Shown: positions 25,280 through 34,891, counted from the stretch's first letter. The stretch: DNA of 64,000 nt from Streptomyces sp. NBC_00670 (GCF_036226765.1 NZ_CP109017.1:4403001-4467000); one strand, 5' to 3'. Notes: generated by a model from the letters alone, not told the origin. Numbers and translations are program-made.

Positions 25280-27235
25280 GTGAATCAGATGCAGGGCCTG
25301 CTTCTCGCGGGACGCTACCGGCTCGTCGACCCGATCGGCAGCGGCGGCATGGGCCGCGTATGGCGCGCCCGGGACGAGGTGCTCCACCGGTCGGTCGCCA
25401 TCAAGGAGCTGACGGCCGCGCTCTACGTCACCGACAGTGACCGGGCGGTGCTGCTGGCGCGCACCCAGACCGAGGCACGGGCGGCCGCGCGGATCAACCA
25501 CTCGGCCGTCGTCACCGTGCACGACGTGCTGGAGCACGACAACCGGCCGTGGATCGTCATGGAGCTGGTCGAGGGCGGCTCGCTCGCCGACGCCGTCCGG
25601 GACCGGGAGCGGCTGGAACCGGCGGAGGCCGCCCGGATCGGGCTGTGGGTGCTGCGCGCCCTCGGCGCCGCGCACGCCGCGGGCGTCGTGCACCGGGACG
25701 TCAAGCCCGGCAACGTCCTGCTCGCCACCGACGGACGGGTGCTGCTCACCGACTTCGGCATCGCCCAGGTGGAGGGCGACACGACGATCACCCGCACCGG
25801 GGAGATCGTCGGCTCGGTCGACTACCTGGCCCCCGAACGCGTGCGCGGTCAGGACCCCGGGCCCGCCTCCGACCTGTGGGCGCTCGGGGCCACGCTGTAC
25901 ACGGCGGTGGAGGGCCGCTCGCCGTTCCGGCGCACCTCGCCGCTGACCACCATGCAGGCGGTGGTGGACGAGGAGCCCCCCGCGCCGCACTACGCCGGAC
26001 CCGCGCTCGGCCCGGTGATCGAGGCGTTCCTGCGCAAGGACCCGGCGACGCGGCCGAGCGCGGCCGAGGCCGAACAGATGCTCGCCGAGGCGGCGGAGGG
26101 CCGCCGCCCCCGCGCGGCACAGGCGTACGTCCCGACCCGGCACGTCGACATGGGCGGGGCGGGCGCGGCGGAAGGCGACGTGCCGGACGGGCCGGGCGGC
26201 GGGGGCGCGGCCGACGGGCAGCGCACGGCGGTGACGCCCGGCGGCTTCCCGGACGCCTCCGGGGCCACGCACGTGTCCGCCGCCAACGATGTCGCCACGG
26301 CCGTCACCGACTCCTCCGGCGGCGTCGCCGCGGGCCAGTTCGCGAACCCGGCCGCGGGCCACGCCTCGGCTGCCGCCGGGCACACGGCCACGCCGGTGCC
26401 CGGGCGCGCCACCGTCGGCACGCACATACCCGGGGCGCCCGGCGGCACCGCACACCCCGCGACCCCGCCCTTCGGCGCCACCGCCCACCCCGCGACGCCC
26501 CCCTTCGGCGCCACCGCCCACCAGCCGCAGTCGGCGCCCCCGGGTGCCGGGGGCCGGCCGGGCCGCCGCGGCCGCACGATCGCGCTCGTACTGGCGTTCG
26601 CCGTGGTCGTCGGCGCCGGCGGCGCCCTGGCCTGGAACTACGTCGGCAACGGCGGCACGGACGGCCACAGGACCGACACCTCCGCGACCGACGCGGCCAC
26701 GGCCTCTCCCTCGGGCTCCGGCTCCCCCTCCGCGTCGGCCTCGTCCGGCGCCGACGGCGCGGCCTCCGGGGCGGTCCCCGACGGCTGGCAGCGCGTCGAC
26801 GACCCGCTGGGCTTCAGCATCGTCGTCCCCGACGGCTGGAAGCGGCAGGTCGAGGGCACCCAGATCGACTACACGCCCGACGGGGGCGAGCACTTCCTGC
26901 GCGTCGCCATCGACGACTCCCCCGACTTCGACACCGCGTACGCACACCAGGTCGACCTGGAACAGCAGTTGAAGCGGCTGGTGGACTACAAGCGGGTCAG
27001 CCTGGTGGCCAACACCTACCGCGACTGCCAGGGCGCGCTGTGGGACTTCACCTGGACGGCGCTCGCCAAGGACGGACCCTTCCCGGGCCCGCGCCGGGCC
27101 ATCGAACAGGCGTACATCAGCCGGGACGGCGTCGAGTACGTGCTCTATTTCTCCTCGCCGGCGGGCGACTGGGACACGGCACGCCAGCAGTTCGACAAGG
27201 TGCTGCGCGGGTGGCGCCCGCCGGCCCGGGGCTGA
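25280..27235 (+). CDS. Membrane Ser/Thr protein kinase 3 of the array
   Basis: 651 aa. The kinase domain is about 12-270 with all catalytic motifs (GSGGMGRVW, VAIKEL, HRDVKPGNV, DFGIAQ, APE). A Pro/Ala/Thr/Gly linker with PFGATAHP repeats follows, a membrane helix is at about 430-455, and the extracytoplasmic C-terminal domain has LGFSIVVPDGW and a Cys. GTG 25280 (VNQMQGLLLAGRYRL) is preferred because GGGGA sits 4-5 bases before it; ATG 25289 is possible. It is expected to be an active autophosphorylating sensor kinase. The 311-bp spacer from the pseudokinase suggests a separate promoter. Confidence 0.9.
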   Translation: MNQMQGLLLAGRYRLVDPIGSGGMGRVWRARDEVLHRSVAIKELTAALYVTDSDRAVLLARTQTEARAAARINHSAVVTVHDVLEHDNRPWIVMELVEGGSLADAVRDRERLEPAEAARIGLWVLRALGAAHAAGVVHRDVKPGNVLLATDGRVLLTDFGIAQVEGDTTITRTGEIVGSVDYLAPERVRGQDPGPASDLWALGATLYTAVEGRSPFRRTSPLTTMQAVVDEEPPAPHYAGPALGPVIEAFLRKDPATRPSAAEAEQMLAEAAEGRRPRAAQAYVPTRHVDMGGAGAAEGDVPDGPGGGGAADGQRTAVTPGGFPDASGATHVSAANDVATAVTDSSGGVAAGQFANPAAGHASAAAGHTATPVPGRATVGTHIPGAPGGTAHPATPPFGATAHPATPPFGATAHQPQSAPPGAGGRPGRRGRTIALVLAFAVVVGAGGALAWNYVGNGGTDGHRTDTSATDAATASPSGSGSPSASASSGADGAASGAVPDGWQRVDDPLGFSIVVPDGWKRQVEGTQIDYTPDGGEHFLRVAIDDSPDFDTAYAHQVDLEQQLKRLVDYKRVSLVANTYRDCQGALWDFTWTALAKDGPFPGPRRAIEQAYISRDGVEYVLYFSSPAGDWDTARQQFDKVLRGWRPPARG

Positions 27236-27380
27236 ACGGCGGCCGGGAGCGACCGGAGGCCGCGCGCCCCTGAAGTCCACCGTCCGCGCTGCCGTGCGCC
27301 CCGGCCCGGAACGTCGCTTGTCGGCCGACCGCGTTCCGTCGCACGGGGTGGCGCCGGTGGGGTGCGGCATGATGGGGCGC

Positions 27381-29102
27381 ATGGGGACCGAGGGGGAGAA
27401 CGTCCGTGTGATCGCGGGCCGTTACCGGCTTCGGGACAGGCTGGGGCGCGGCGGAATGGGCGTCGTCTGGCGTGCCACCGACCATCTGCTCGCCCGGGAC
27501 GTGGCGGTCAAGGAGCTCCCCTTCGACGACTCGCTCTCCGCGGCGGAGGCCCGCGCCCGGCGCGACCGTACGCTGCGGGAGGCGCGGGCGGTCGCGCAGC
27601 TGCGGCATCCGCACATCGTCGTCGTCCATGACGTCGTGGAGGACGACGAACGCCCGTACATCGTCATGGAGCTGATCGACGGCGGTTCGCTCGCCGACCG
27701 TCTCGCGGCGGACGGTCCGCTGGACGTGCGGGAGGTCGCGCGCATCGGGGTCGATCTGCTGGGTGCGCTGCGCCGGGCGCACGAGGCCGGGGTGCTGCAC
27801 CGTGATCTGAAACCCGCCAATGTGCTGCTGGAGCGCGGCACCGGCCGGGTCGTCCTCACGGACTTCGGCATCGCCCAGGTCGCGGGCGCGACGACGCTGA
27901 CCGAGACCGGTTCCTTCGTCGGCTCGCCCGAGTACACCGCGCCCGAACGGATGACCGGGGCCGGGACGGGGCCGGAGTCCGACCTGTGGTCGCTGGGCGC
28001 GCTGCTGTGCGCGGCGCTGAGCGGCGAGTCGCCGTTCCGCCGGGACTCGCTGGGCGAGGTGCTGCACGCCGTCGTGCTCGACGACATCCGGCCACCGGAG
28101 CGGGCGGGGCCGTTGCTGCCCGTCGTACGGGGACTGCTCGACCGCGACCCGGAGCGGCGCATGGGCGCGACGGAGGCGGAACGACTGCTGCGGGAGGTGC
28201 ACGAGACGGGGCGTGCGCCCCGCGGGACGGCGACGGGGCGTACGCCGGGGCGCTTGGCGCGCGGTACGGCGGGGCGCACGCCGCTCGGCTCGTATCTGGC
28301 CCGCACGCCCTCGTACACCCCGACACAACGGGACGTGCCGCACGCGCTCACCGGCACGCCCCCCGTCACCCCGCGGCCGCCGGGGCGGTACTCGACGCGC
28401 GCCATGCTGCTGGCGGCGGCGCTGCTCGCCGCGCTGACGGGCGCGGGCGTCACGGCGGCGCTGCTGCTGGTGCACGGGGACGGCGGCGGGGGCGGGGAGC
28501 CCGGGCGTACGGGGCCGGGGGCGTCGGTGACCGCGACGGAGCCGACGACCACGGCGGCGTCCACGGGCGCCTCCACGGGAACGTCCACCCCGGCCTCCGG
28601 CCCGACCTCCTCAACTGCCGCCTCCACGGCCGCCGGACACACGGCCCCGTCCGGCTACCGGACCGTACGTGACCCGGACGGCTTCTCGCTCGCCGTACCG
28701 GACGGCTTCACGCGCCGGCCCGAGGGCGAGCGTGTGTTCTACCTGTCCGCGGGCGGGCACGTCCGCATCGGCATCAAGGTCACCGACCCCGACCCGGGCG
28801 GCCCGCTCGAGGTGATGCGCCGGGCGCACGCCGGGGGCCCGTCCTCGAACCCGGGCTACCACGACGGCAGCGTCACCCGCACCGGGCACGGCGGGCATCC
28901 GGCGGCGCTGTGGGAGTTCACCTGGGAGGGCTTCGACACGGCCGGCGAGGGCCCGCGCCACACCTACGACCTGTGCTGGGACGAGGGCGGCCGGATGTAC
29001 GACGTGTGGGTGTCGGCGCCGGTCGGGAAGGTGCGGGAGGCGAGGGAGTACTTCGACGTGGCGGTGGACACGTTCACGGCGGCCAGTGTCACAGGTGGGT
29101 GA
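27381..29102 (+). CDS. Membrane Ser/Thr protein kinase 4 of the array
   Basis: 573 aa. The kinase domain is about 10-265: GRGGMGVVW, VAVKEL, HRDLKPANV, DFGIAQ, then SPEYTAPE. A short Thr/Pro linker has RTPLGSYLARTPSYTP. A membrane helix is at about 339-366, a Thr/Ser-rich spacer follows, then the extracytoplasmic domain with DGFSLAVPDGF. ATG 27381 is chosen with GGGG upstream; 27369 and 27372 are alternatives, and GTG in VIAGRYRL also has a GAGGGGGAG eight bases before it. It follows kinase 3 by 145 bp. Confidence 0.88.
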   Translation: MGTEGENVRVIAGRYRLRDRLGRGGMGVVWRATDHLLARDVAVKELPFDDSLSAAEARARRDRTLREARAVAQLRHPHIVVVHDVVEDDERPYIVMELIDGGSLADRLAADGPLDVREVARIGVDLLGALRRAHEAGVLHRDLKPANVLLERGTGRVVLTDFGIAQVAGATTLTETGSFVGSPEYTAPERMTGAGTGPESDLWSLGALLCAALSGESPFRRDSLGEVLHAVVLDDIRPPERAGPLLPVVRGLLDRDPERRMGATEAERLLREVHETGRAPRGTATGRTPGRLARGTAGRTPLGSYLARTPSYTPTQRDVPHALTGTPPVTPRPPGRYSTRAMLLAAALLAALTGAGVTAALLLVHGDGGGGGEPGRTGPGASVTATEPTTTAASTGASTGTSTPASGPTSSTAASTAAGHTAPSGYRTVRDPDGFSLAVPDGFTRRPEGERVFYLSAGGHVRIGIKVTDPDPGGPLEVMRRAHAGGPSSNPGYHDGSVTRTGHGGHPAALWEFTWEGFDTAGEGPRHTYDLCWDEGGRMYDVWVSAPVGKVREAREYFDVAVDTFTAASVTGG

Positions 29103-29156
29103 CCGGTTCCGGACGGGTGTGGTGCCGCCCCCCGCTCCCGCGCTAAGCATGAGGGC

Positions 29157-30935
29157 ATGAGCGACAACGGGGGAGCCCCACCGGGACCGGACGAGCCGAC
29201 GAGCTACGCGCTGCAACCACCGCGCGCGCATGCGCCGTACCCGGGCAACCCGTACGCGGAACCGAGTGCGCGGCCGCAGCCGCAGCCGTATCCGGAACAG
29301 CGGCCGGGGCCGCACCCACAGCCGCGGACGGCGAACGCGCAGGCCGGGCCGGGCACGCCGGCCGGACCGGGCACGACCGCCGCCCCCGGCGCACAGGCCC
29401 GGCCGGACGTACCCGCCGCCCCCGATGCCGCCGCCTCCGGTGCCGGGCGCCTGGTCGCAGGCCGTTACCGCCTCCTCTCCCGGCTCGGCCACGGCGGCAT
29501 GGGCACGGTCTGGCGGGCCAAGGACGAGACGGTGGACCGGGAGGTCGCGGTCAAGGAGCCGCGGGTCCCCGACCACCTGTCCGAAAATGACCGTGCCACC
29601 GTCTTCGAACGCATGCGCCGCGAGGCCCGCGCCGCCGCCCGCCTGGACCATCCTGCGGTGGTGACCGTGCACGACGTGGCCGTGGTGGACGGCCGGCCGT
29701 GGATCGTGATGGAGCTGGTCCACGGCCGCAGCCTGGGCGACGCGCTCCAGGAGGGCACCCTCGACGCGCGCGAGGCGGCGCGCGTCGGCCTGGAGGTGCT
29801 GGGCGCGCTGCGGGCCGCGCACGCGGCGGGCGTGCTGCACCGTGACGTGAAACCGGACAACGTGCTGCTCGGCCGTCACGACCGGGTCGTGCTCACCGAC
29901 TTCGGCATCGCGCAGATCGAGGGCGACACGCGGCTGACGGACACCGGCGGCTTCGTCGGCTCCCCCGAGTACATCGCGCCGGAGCGGGTGCTGGGCCGGC
30001 GCCCGGGCCCCGCCGCCGACCTGTGGTCGCTGGGCGTCCTGCTGTACGCGGCGACGGAGGGCGTCTCCCCGTTCCGCCGCAGCAACACCCCGGCGACGCT
30101 CCAGGCGGTCCTCAACGCCGCGCCCGCCCCGCCGGCCGCCGCGCGGGGGCCGCTGGCGGAACTGATCAACGCCCTGCTGCAGAAGGACCCCGCGCACCGC
30201 CCGGACGAGCCCCGGGCCCGCGCCCTGCTGGAGCGGGCGGCGGCCCCGCCCCCGCCCCCGGCACCGACCCAGAGGGTGACGTCGGCCTCGCCCGTCGACG
30301 GGATCCGCATCGGCCGCAAGACCCTGCTGCGGGGCCTGGGCGGCCTGGGCGCGGCGGTCGTCGCGGCGGCGGTGGCGGCGTACCTGGTCGTCGCGGACCC
30401 GTTCGCGGGCCCCCTCCCCGACGGCTGGACCAAGCACCACCTGACGAGCCTGGACGCGACCCTGCCGGCCCCGGCGTCGTACCGGTTGACGAAACCGGAC
30501 GCCGACGACACCGACCAGAACTGGGTGACGTACACCGACCCGAGCGGCACCGTTTCGATCGGCCTGTACGTGGCGCGGAAGTCGCAGGACAAGAACCACG
30601 CCATCAAGTCCTCGGCCGCCGCGCAGATGTACGCCGACAACGACGACTTCAAGGCCAACGGCGACTACAGCCGCGACATGCCCGCCGACCCGCGCACGGC
30701 CCCCGACGGCAAGGCCACCTTCCACGGCAGGCCGTCCGCGGAGAACACGCTCTCCTACACCACCACCGACAGCACCGACCCCCGCCCCGTCGAGGAGCAG
30801 ATCTTCTACTACAAGAACTCGGCGGGGAACATGTACGAGATAGCGATCAGCTACCCCGGCAAGGGCGACTTCACCGCCAGGGGCCGCGAGGTCGCGAGGA
30901 CGACCCTGGCCAACCTGGGCATCGACACGCTCTGA
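29157..30935 (+). CDS. Membrane Ser/Thr protein kinase 5 of the array
   Basis: 592 aa. This gene differs in carrying a Pro/Gln/Ala-rich N-terminal stretch of about 95 residues before the kinase domain (about 100-360: LGHGGMGTVW, VAVKEP, HRDVKPDN, DFGIAQ). A membrane helix is at about 390-414 and the extracytoplasmic domain (DGWTKHHL, then NWVTYTDPSG, YYKNSAGNMY) resembles those of kinases 1-4 only weakly. The N-terminal Pro/Gln region may interact with SH3-like or cytoskeletal partners (inference). The genes are spaced 54 bp after kinase 4, so the two probably form one operon. ATG 29157. Confidence 0.9.
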   Translation: MSDNGGAPPGPDEPTSYALQPPRAHAPYPGNPYAEPSARPQPQPYPEQRPGPHPQPRTANAQAGPGTPAGPGTTAAPGAQARPDVPAAPDAAASGAGRLVAGRYRLLSRLGHGGMGTVWRAKDETVDREVAVKEPRVPDHLSENDRATVFERMRREARAAARLDHPAVVTVHDVAVVDGRPWIVMELVHGRSLGDALQEGTLDAREAARVGLEVLGALRAAHAAGVLHRDVKPDNVLLGRHDRVVLTDFGIAQIEGDTRLTDTGGFVGSPEYIAPERVLGRRPGPAADLWSLGVLLYAATEGVSPFRRSNTPATLQAVLNAAPAPPAAARGPLAELINALLQKDPAHRPDEPRARALLERAAAPPPPPAPTQRVTSASPVDGIRIGRKTLLRGLGGLGAAVVAAAVAAYLVVADPFAGPLPDGWTKHHLTSLDATLPAPASYRLTKPDADDTDQNWVTYTDPSGTVSIGLYVARKSQDKNHAIKSSAAAQMYADNDDFKANGDYSRDMPADPRTAPDGKATFHGRPSAENTLSYTTTDSTDPRPVEEQIFYYKNSAGNMYEIAISYPGKGDFTARGREVARTTLANLGIDTL

Positions 30936-31083
30936 TCAGGCCACCGGGACACCTCGAACGAGCCGTTCCGCATCGGTACCGGTGGCGTTGTCAGTGGCCC
31001 TCGCTAGGGTCGTCCGGTCTGAACTCGATCTTCCGGGTCGGCACCCGGTGGGTCCGGTTCGCCATTCGATCCGGGGAGGGTCC

Positions 31084-32796
31084 TTGAGACAGCACGGACG
31101 GCGCGCGGCGATGCGGTCCACGGTGACGTGCGCGGTCGTCGCACTGGGTTTCGCGTCACTGACCGGCGTGGTGGCGGCGGCCGAGGACGAGCAGGCGCCG
31201 GAGGCACCGGTCGTCTCCTCGCAGGAGTACCCGGACGACGACAATGAGCATGATGGCGTCGGTAGTTATGGGACGGTCCTGATCGATTCCGCCTCGAACG
31301 ACGTGGTCACGTACCGCTACCAGTGGTTGGGCGGCGCCCCGAAGACTCTGCGGGCGTCCGAGCCCGGAGCCGCGGTGTCGCTGCGCTGGATGCCGGAGAA
31401 GAGCGGGACGACGTACCTCCAGGTGCAGGCGATCGACGCCGCGGACAACGTCAGTGCCAGAACGACGTACTACATCCGGGTCCGGGACGGCCGTGCGGCC
31501 GTCACACGGTGGAACCCGGGCGACGATGCCGGCGCGGTCGTGGGGGACGGCGTGCGCCTGGACGCCATCGGGCCGTCCGGCACTGAGAGCCCTTCCGCCG
31601 CCGCGTTCGACGGTACCGACGACGCACAGGTGACTCTCGGCTCCGCGGTGGACACCGCCAAGAGCTTCTCGGTCGATGCCTGGGTGCGGCCCGACTCGCT
31701 CGGCGGCGACGCCATGACCGCCGTCGGTCAGAGTGGCTTCTCCCTCGGCACGGTGCACGACTCGTCGGGCGCCTCGCGCTGGTCGTTCGCGCTTCCGACC
31801 GCGAGCGGCGGGACCACACGGGTCACCGGCGGTGCTCCGGAGGAAGGCGAATGGGCGCACCTGGTCGGCGTGTACGACACCGAGCAGCACACCGCCAGGC
31901 TGTACGTCGACGGGAAGGCGGCCGGGGCCGCCGAGAGCACGGACGCCGCAAGCGGCACGGGCGACCTGCGGCTCGGTGCTGGGGGTGAGGGGGGACACTG
32001 GAGCGGGCTGCTCACCGACGTGAACGTCTGGGACCGGGTGTTCGTGCCCGGCGAAATAGCGTCCGCCGCCCTCCGCAAGCCGATACGTCAGGGCTACTGG
32101 GACCTGGAAACCGCCGCCGACGGCAAAAGCCCCGCCTACGCTGGCGGCGAGCCGCTGACTCTCGGCGGTGACGCGTCGATCTACGCGGCCACCGACGACT
32201 GCGCCTGGAACCCCGAATGCACGCCGGTGTCGTTGTACCCCATGGTGGGCAACGGCGACCTGTGGCTGGACGGCGATGGCGACTACGCCACCACGCCCAC
32301 CGCGCTCACCCCGTCCGACGGTGGCTTCTCCGCGTCGGTGCACGTCCGTCTGGACCCGGACACGGCTACGCACGACATGACGGTGCTGTCCCAGCCGGGC
32401 GCGCACACGGACCTGTTCACCCTGCGCTACGTGGCCTCGTCGCAGACCTGGCAGGCGGAGGTCGCCCACGAAGACCGTGCCGGCGCACCGACCACTGAGG
32501 TCAGCGCGACCATCGGCGTGGCGGGCGCGTCGGACGACCAGTTCGTCGCGGTCGTCTACGACGAGGCGGCGGACCAACTGCGCCTGTACGTGGACAACAC
32601 GTACGCCGCCGACACCGCCGACGTGCCGGGCGTGACCCCCTTCGCGCCCATCGGCACCCTCCAAGTGGGCCGGACCTCGACGCCGGAGGGCGGCATGGAC
32701 TACCTCGAGGGCGAGATCGACGAGCTGCACACGTACGCCGGTGTGCTGAACGAGACACGCCTCGCCGCCCTGCGCCTCGGTGGCACGGACGCGTGA
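31084..32796 (+). CDS. Secreted LamG/concanavalin-fold repeat protein
   Basis: 570 aa. The TTG start at 31084 is favoured by GGGGAGGG three bases upstream; ATG 31111 has none. The signal peptide is MRSTVTCAVVALGFASLTGVV. Two LamG-like jellyroll domains lie at about residues 170-330 and 380-560, each with SVDAWVRPDSL / SASVHVRLDP, HLVGVYD, LYVDG and LHTYAGVL-type strands. The N-terminal 130 residues look like an Ig/fibronectin-type stalk. It resembles the LamG parts of secreted Streptomyces RHS/YD-repeat proteins, but no YD repeats or toxin domain follow. Sugar- or surface-binding is likely. Codon use has more A/T at some positions than its neighbours, and a 14-bp inverted repeat flanks it. 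Confidence 0.85.
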   Translation: MRQHGRRAAMRSTVTCAVVALGFASLTGVVAAAEDEQAPEAPVVSSQEYPDDDNEHDGVGSYGTVLIDSASNDVVTYRYQWLGGAPKTLRASEPGAAVSLRWMPEKSGTTYLQVQAIDAADNVSARTTYYIRVRDGRAAVTRWNPGDDAGAVVGDGVRLDAIGPSGTESPSAAAFDGTDDAQVTLGSAVDTAKSFSVDAWVRPDSLGGDAMTAVGQSGFSLGTVHDSSGASRWSFALPTASGGTTRVTGGAPEEGEWAHLVGVYDTEQHTARLYVDGKAAGAAESTDAASGTGDLRLGAGGEGGHWSGLLTDVNVWDRVFVPGEIASAALRKPIRQGYWDLETAADGKSPAYAGGEPLTLGGDASIYAATDDCAWNPECTPVSLYPMVGNGDLWLDGDGDYATTPTALTPSDGGFSASVHVRLDPDTATHDMTVLSQPGAHTDLFTLRYVASSQTWQAEVAHEDRAGAPTTEVSATIGVAGASDDQFVAVVYDEAADQLRLYVDNTYAADTADVPGVTPFAPIGTLQVGRTSTPEGGMDYLEGEIDELHTYAGVLNETRLAALRLGGTDA

Positions 32797-32951
32797 ATGC
32801 GGGCGAACCGACCATGCGAGGTCGGTGCCGGGCGTCTCGTGCGGAACCTGGGTGACAGGGCCGGGAGTTGCCGCGGTGCGGGGCCGGGCCGGACGGTGTC
32901 GGCCGGGCGGCGGGTACTGCGTCGGTGCCCGGTCGGGGCGTTCGGGAAGCG

Positions 32952-32967
32952 CCACCGGTACCGGTGG
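32952..32967. promoter_or_regulatory. 16-bp perfect palindrome upstream of the ATP-grasp pair
   Basis: CCACCGGTACCGGTGG is a perfect palindrome 113 bp before the first ATP-grasp gene. Its half CGCCACCGGTACCG (32950-32963) is the inverted copy of 30974-30987 on the other side of the LamG gene. It could be an operator or the end of a transposed segment. Confidence 0.5.
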
Positions 32968-33064
32968 TATCCGCACGCGCCGTTCATGACATCCTGTGGC
33001 GTCGCGCGACGTCACGGGAGGCCGTATGGGAACGGCGGACGTCCGGGGGGTTTGGGGAAGGTCG

Positions 33065-34054
33065 ATGAGGCTCTGCTTCCTGGTGGAGGAGCAATACCGC
33101 CGCGACGGGATGCCGGTCGAGGTGATCCGGCAACTGACCTCCTGGGGGCACCAGGTGGACGTCGTGCGGCCGGGCAGTTCCCTGCTGCGCGTCTCCGAGG
33201 ACGTATGGGCCGGCACTCATGACGCGTGGGTCCTCAAGACCGTTTCCGGCGGGCCCGGGCTCACCCTGCTGGAGGCCGCCGCCTCCGTCGGCATGACGAC
33301 CGTCAACGACGCCCGGTCGATACGGGGCGTGCGGGACAAGGCGCTCGCCGCCGCCATCGGCCGCAGCCGCGGGCTGCCGCTCCCGCCGACCTACGCGGCC
33401 GCCCGGCCCGAACTGCTGGCCGAGATACCGGAGTCGGAGTACCCCCTCGTCGTCAAGCCCGCCGACGGCAGCTCGGGGCGGGCCGTGCACCTGGTCACGT
33501 CGCCCGCCCGGCTCGCCGAGCTCGTCCCCGTACTGGCGGGGGAGTCCATGCTCATCGCCCAGCCCTATGTCCCCAACTCCGGGATGGACCTCAAGGTCTA
33601 CAGCGTCGGCGGTGAGCTCTACGCCACAGAGCGCCGCTCCCCGCTCCACCCGGACCACGCGGTGCGCGAGCGCGGCGTGCCGCTTCCCGCGGAGGTCGCC
33701 GCGGTGGTCGCCCGGGCCGGGCGGGTCTACGGTCTGGACCTGTACGGCGTCGACGTCCTGCTCGGGCCCGACGGCCCCGTCATCGTCGACGTCAACGACT
33801 TCCCCAGCTTCCGCCGGGTCCCGGACGCGACGGCCCGGGTGGCCCGCGCGGTGCTCGAACTGGCGCGCGGCGGGGGCCGGGCCTCCGCTGCCGCCGAGCA
33901 GTCCTTCGTACACCCGGCCGAGCAGTCCTTCGCGCACCCGTCCGGGCAGCCCTTCGCACAGCCGTCCGAGCGGCACGACACCGCCGTCGAGCCGCCGCAG
34001 CTGCCCCGCCCCCGCTCCGCGCAGGTCACCGCCGCCGCGCGCGAACGCATCTGA
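33065..34054 (+). CDS. ATP-grasp ligase (RimK-like), first of a pair
   Basis: 329 aa. It has an N-terminal pre-ATP-grasp fold (MRLCFLVEEQYRRDGMPVEVI) and the ATP-grasp core with VVKPADGSSGRAVHLV, then IAQPYVPNSGMDLKVYSVG (nucleotide and metal site) and IVDVNDFPSF (Asp/Asn Mg ligands). RimK-type enzymes ligate an amino acid to a carboxylate. The substrate here is not visible. The C-terminus has an Ala/Pro/Gln tail with repeated EQSFxHP units at about 275-300. ATG 33065 has GGGGAAGG upstream. It is 15 bp from the second ATP-grasp gene, so they form an operon. Confidence 0.85.
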   Translation: MRLCFLVEEQYRRDGMPVEVIRQLTSWGHQVDVVRPGSSLLRVSEDVWAGTHDAWVLKTVSGGPGLTLLEAAASVGMTTVNDARSIRGVRDKALAAAIGRSRGLPLPPTYAAARPELLAEIPESEYPLVVKPADGSSGRAVHLVTSPARLAELVPVLAGESMLIAQPYVPNSGMDLKVYSVGGELYATERRSPLHPDHAVRERGVPLPAEVAAVVARAGRVYGLDLYGVDVLLGPDGPVIVDVNDFPSFRRVPDATARVARAVLELARGGGRASAAAEQSFVHPAEQSFAHPSGQPFAQPSERHDTAVEPPQLPRPRSAQVTAAARERI

Positions 34055-34069
34055 GGACCCGGGGACCCC

Positions 34070-34891
34070 GTGAGGATCGGCCTGATCACCTCCGCCCCCG
34101 GGCATCCGCTGCTCGCCGCCGCCACCGCCCTGCTCACCCCCGGGCACCAGGTGGTGCACCTGGACCCGGAGACGACCGACGCGGCCACCGCGCCCCTCGC
34201 CGACGTCCATCTGCTCAAGGCCCGCACCCCCCGCGCCCTTGACCTCGCCGCCGCGCTGGAGCGGCGCGGCGTCCCCGTCGTCAACTCGGCGGCGGCGACC
34301 GCGCTCTGCCAGGACCGCACCGTGATGGCGGACCTGGCCCTGCGGGCCGGACTGCCGTTCGCGGCCACCCGCACCCACGCCACCCTCGCCGAGCTGGCCG
34401 CCGGCCCGCCGCTCACCGGCCCGGTGGTGGTCAAGAGCCGCCACAGCCGCAGAGGGGACCTGGTGGCGCGGGCCGACAGCGACGCACGGCTGCGGGAGCT
34501 GGCCACCGCCCTGCCGCGGGAACCGGTCGTCGTACAGGAGTACGCGCCGAACAGCGGCGACGACCACAAGCTGTGGGCCGTCGGCGAGCGGACCTTCGCC
34601 GCCCTGCGCCGGTCGGAACTCTCGCCCGAGGGACGGGGCCCGGCCCGGCCGCTCCCCGAGGGCGGGCTGCCCGCCGACTGGGCCGGCCTGGTCCGCCGCG
34701 TCGGCGAGGTCTTCGCGCTGGACGTCTACGGCGTCGACATCCTCGACACGGGCGACGGCACCCCGCTCATCGTCGACATCAACGCCTTCCCCGGCATCCG
34801 GGGTCAGTCCGGCGCCCCGGAGGCGCTGGCGGCGCTCGCCCTGGCCGTGGCGGGCGGGGACAGGAAGCCACGGCCCACCGCGACGCCCTGA
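34070..34891 (+). CDS. ATP-grasp ligase (RimK-like), second of a pair
   Basis: 273 aa, a paralogue of the upstream gene. The core motifs are VVVKSRHSRRGDLVARAD, VVQEYAPNSGDDHKLWAVG and LIVDINAFPGIRG. The ATP-site Lys is present (VVVKS) and the Asp/Asn ligands are retained. GTG 34070 is 13 bp after the stop of the first gene, with GGGG 5-8 bases upstream. Two adjacent, diverged RimK-fold proteins suggest that they form a heterodimer or act in sequence on one product, such as a peptide or cofactor. No substrate, peptide or transporter gene is adjacent. Confidence 0.84.
   Translation: MRIGLITSAPGHPLLAAATALLTPGHQVVHLDPETTDAATAPLADVHLLKARTPRALDLAAALERRGVPVVNSAAATALCQDRTVMADLALRAGLPFAATRTHATLAELAAGPPLTGPVVVKSRHSRRGDLVARADSDARLRELATALPREPVVVQEYAPNSGDDHKLWAVGERTFAALRRSELSPEGRGPARPLPEGGLPADWAGLVRRVGEVFALDVYGVDILDTGDGTPLIVDINAFPGIRGQSGAPEALAALALAVAGGDRKPRPTATP

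Noticed and set aside
30974..32967. The LamG segment as an IS or composite transposon
   Set aside because: No transposase or target-site duplication is seen; only a 14-bp inverted repeat is present, so I list it as a finding, not as a mobile element.
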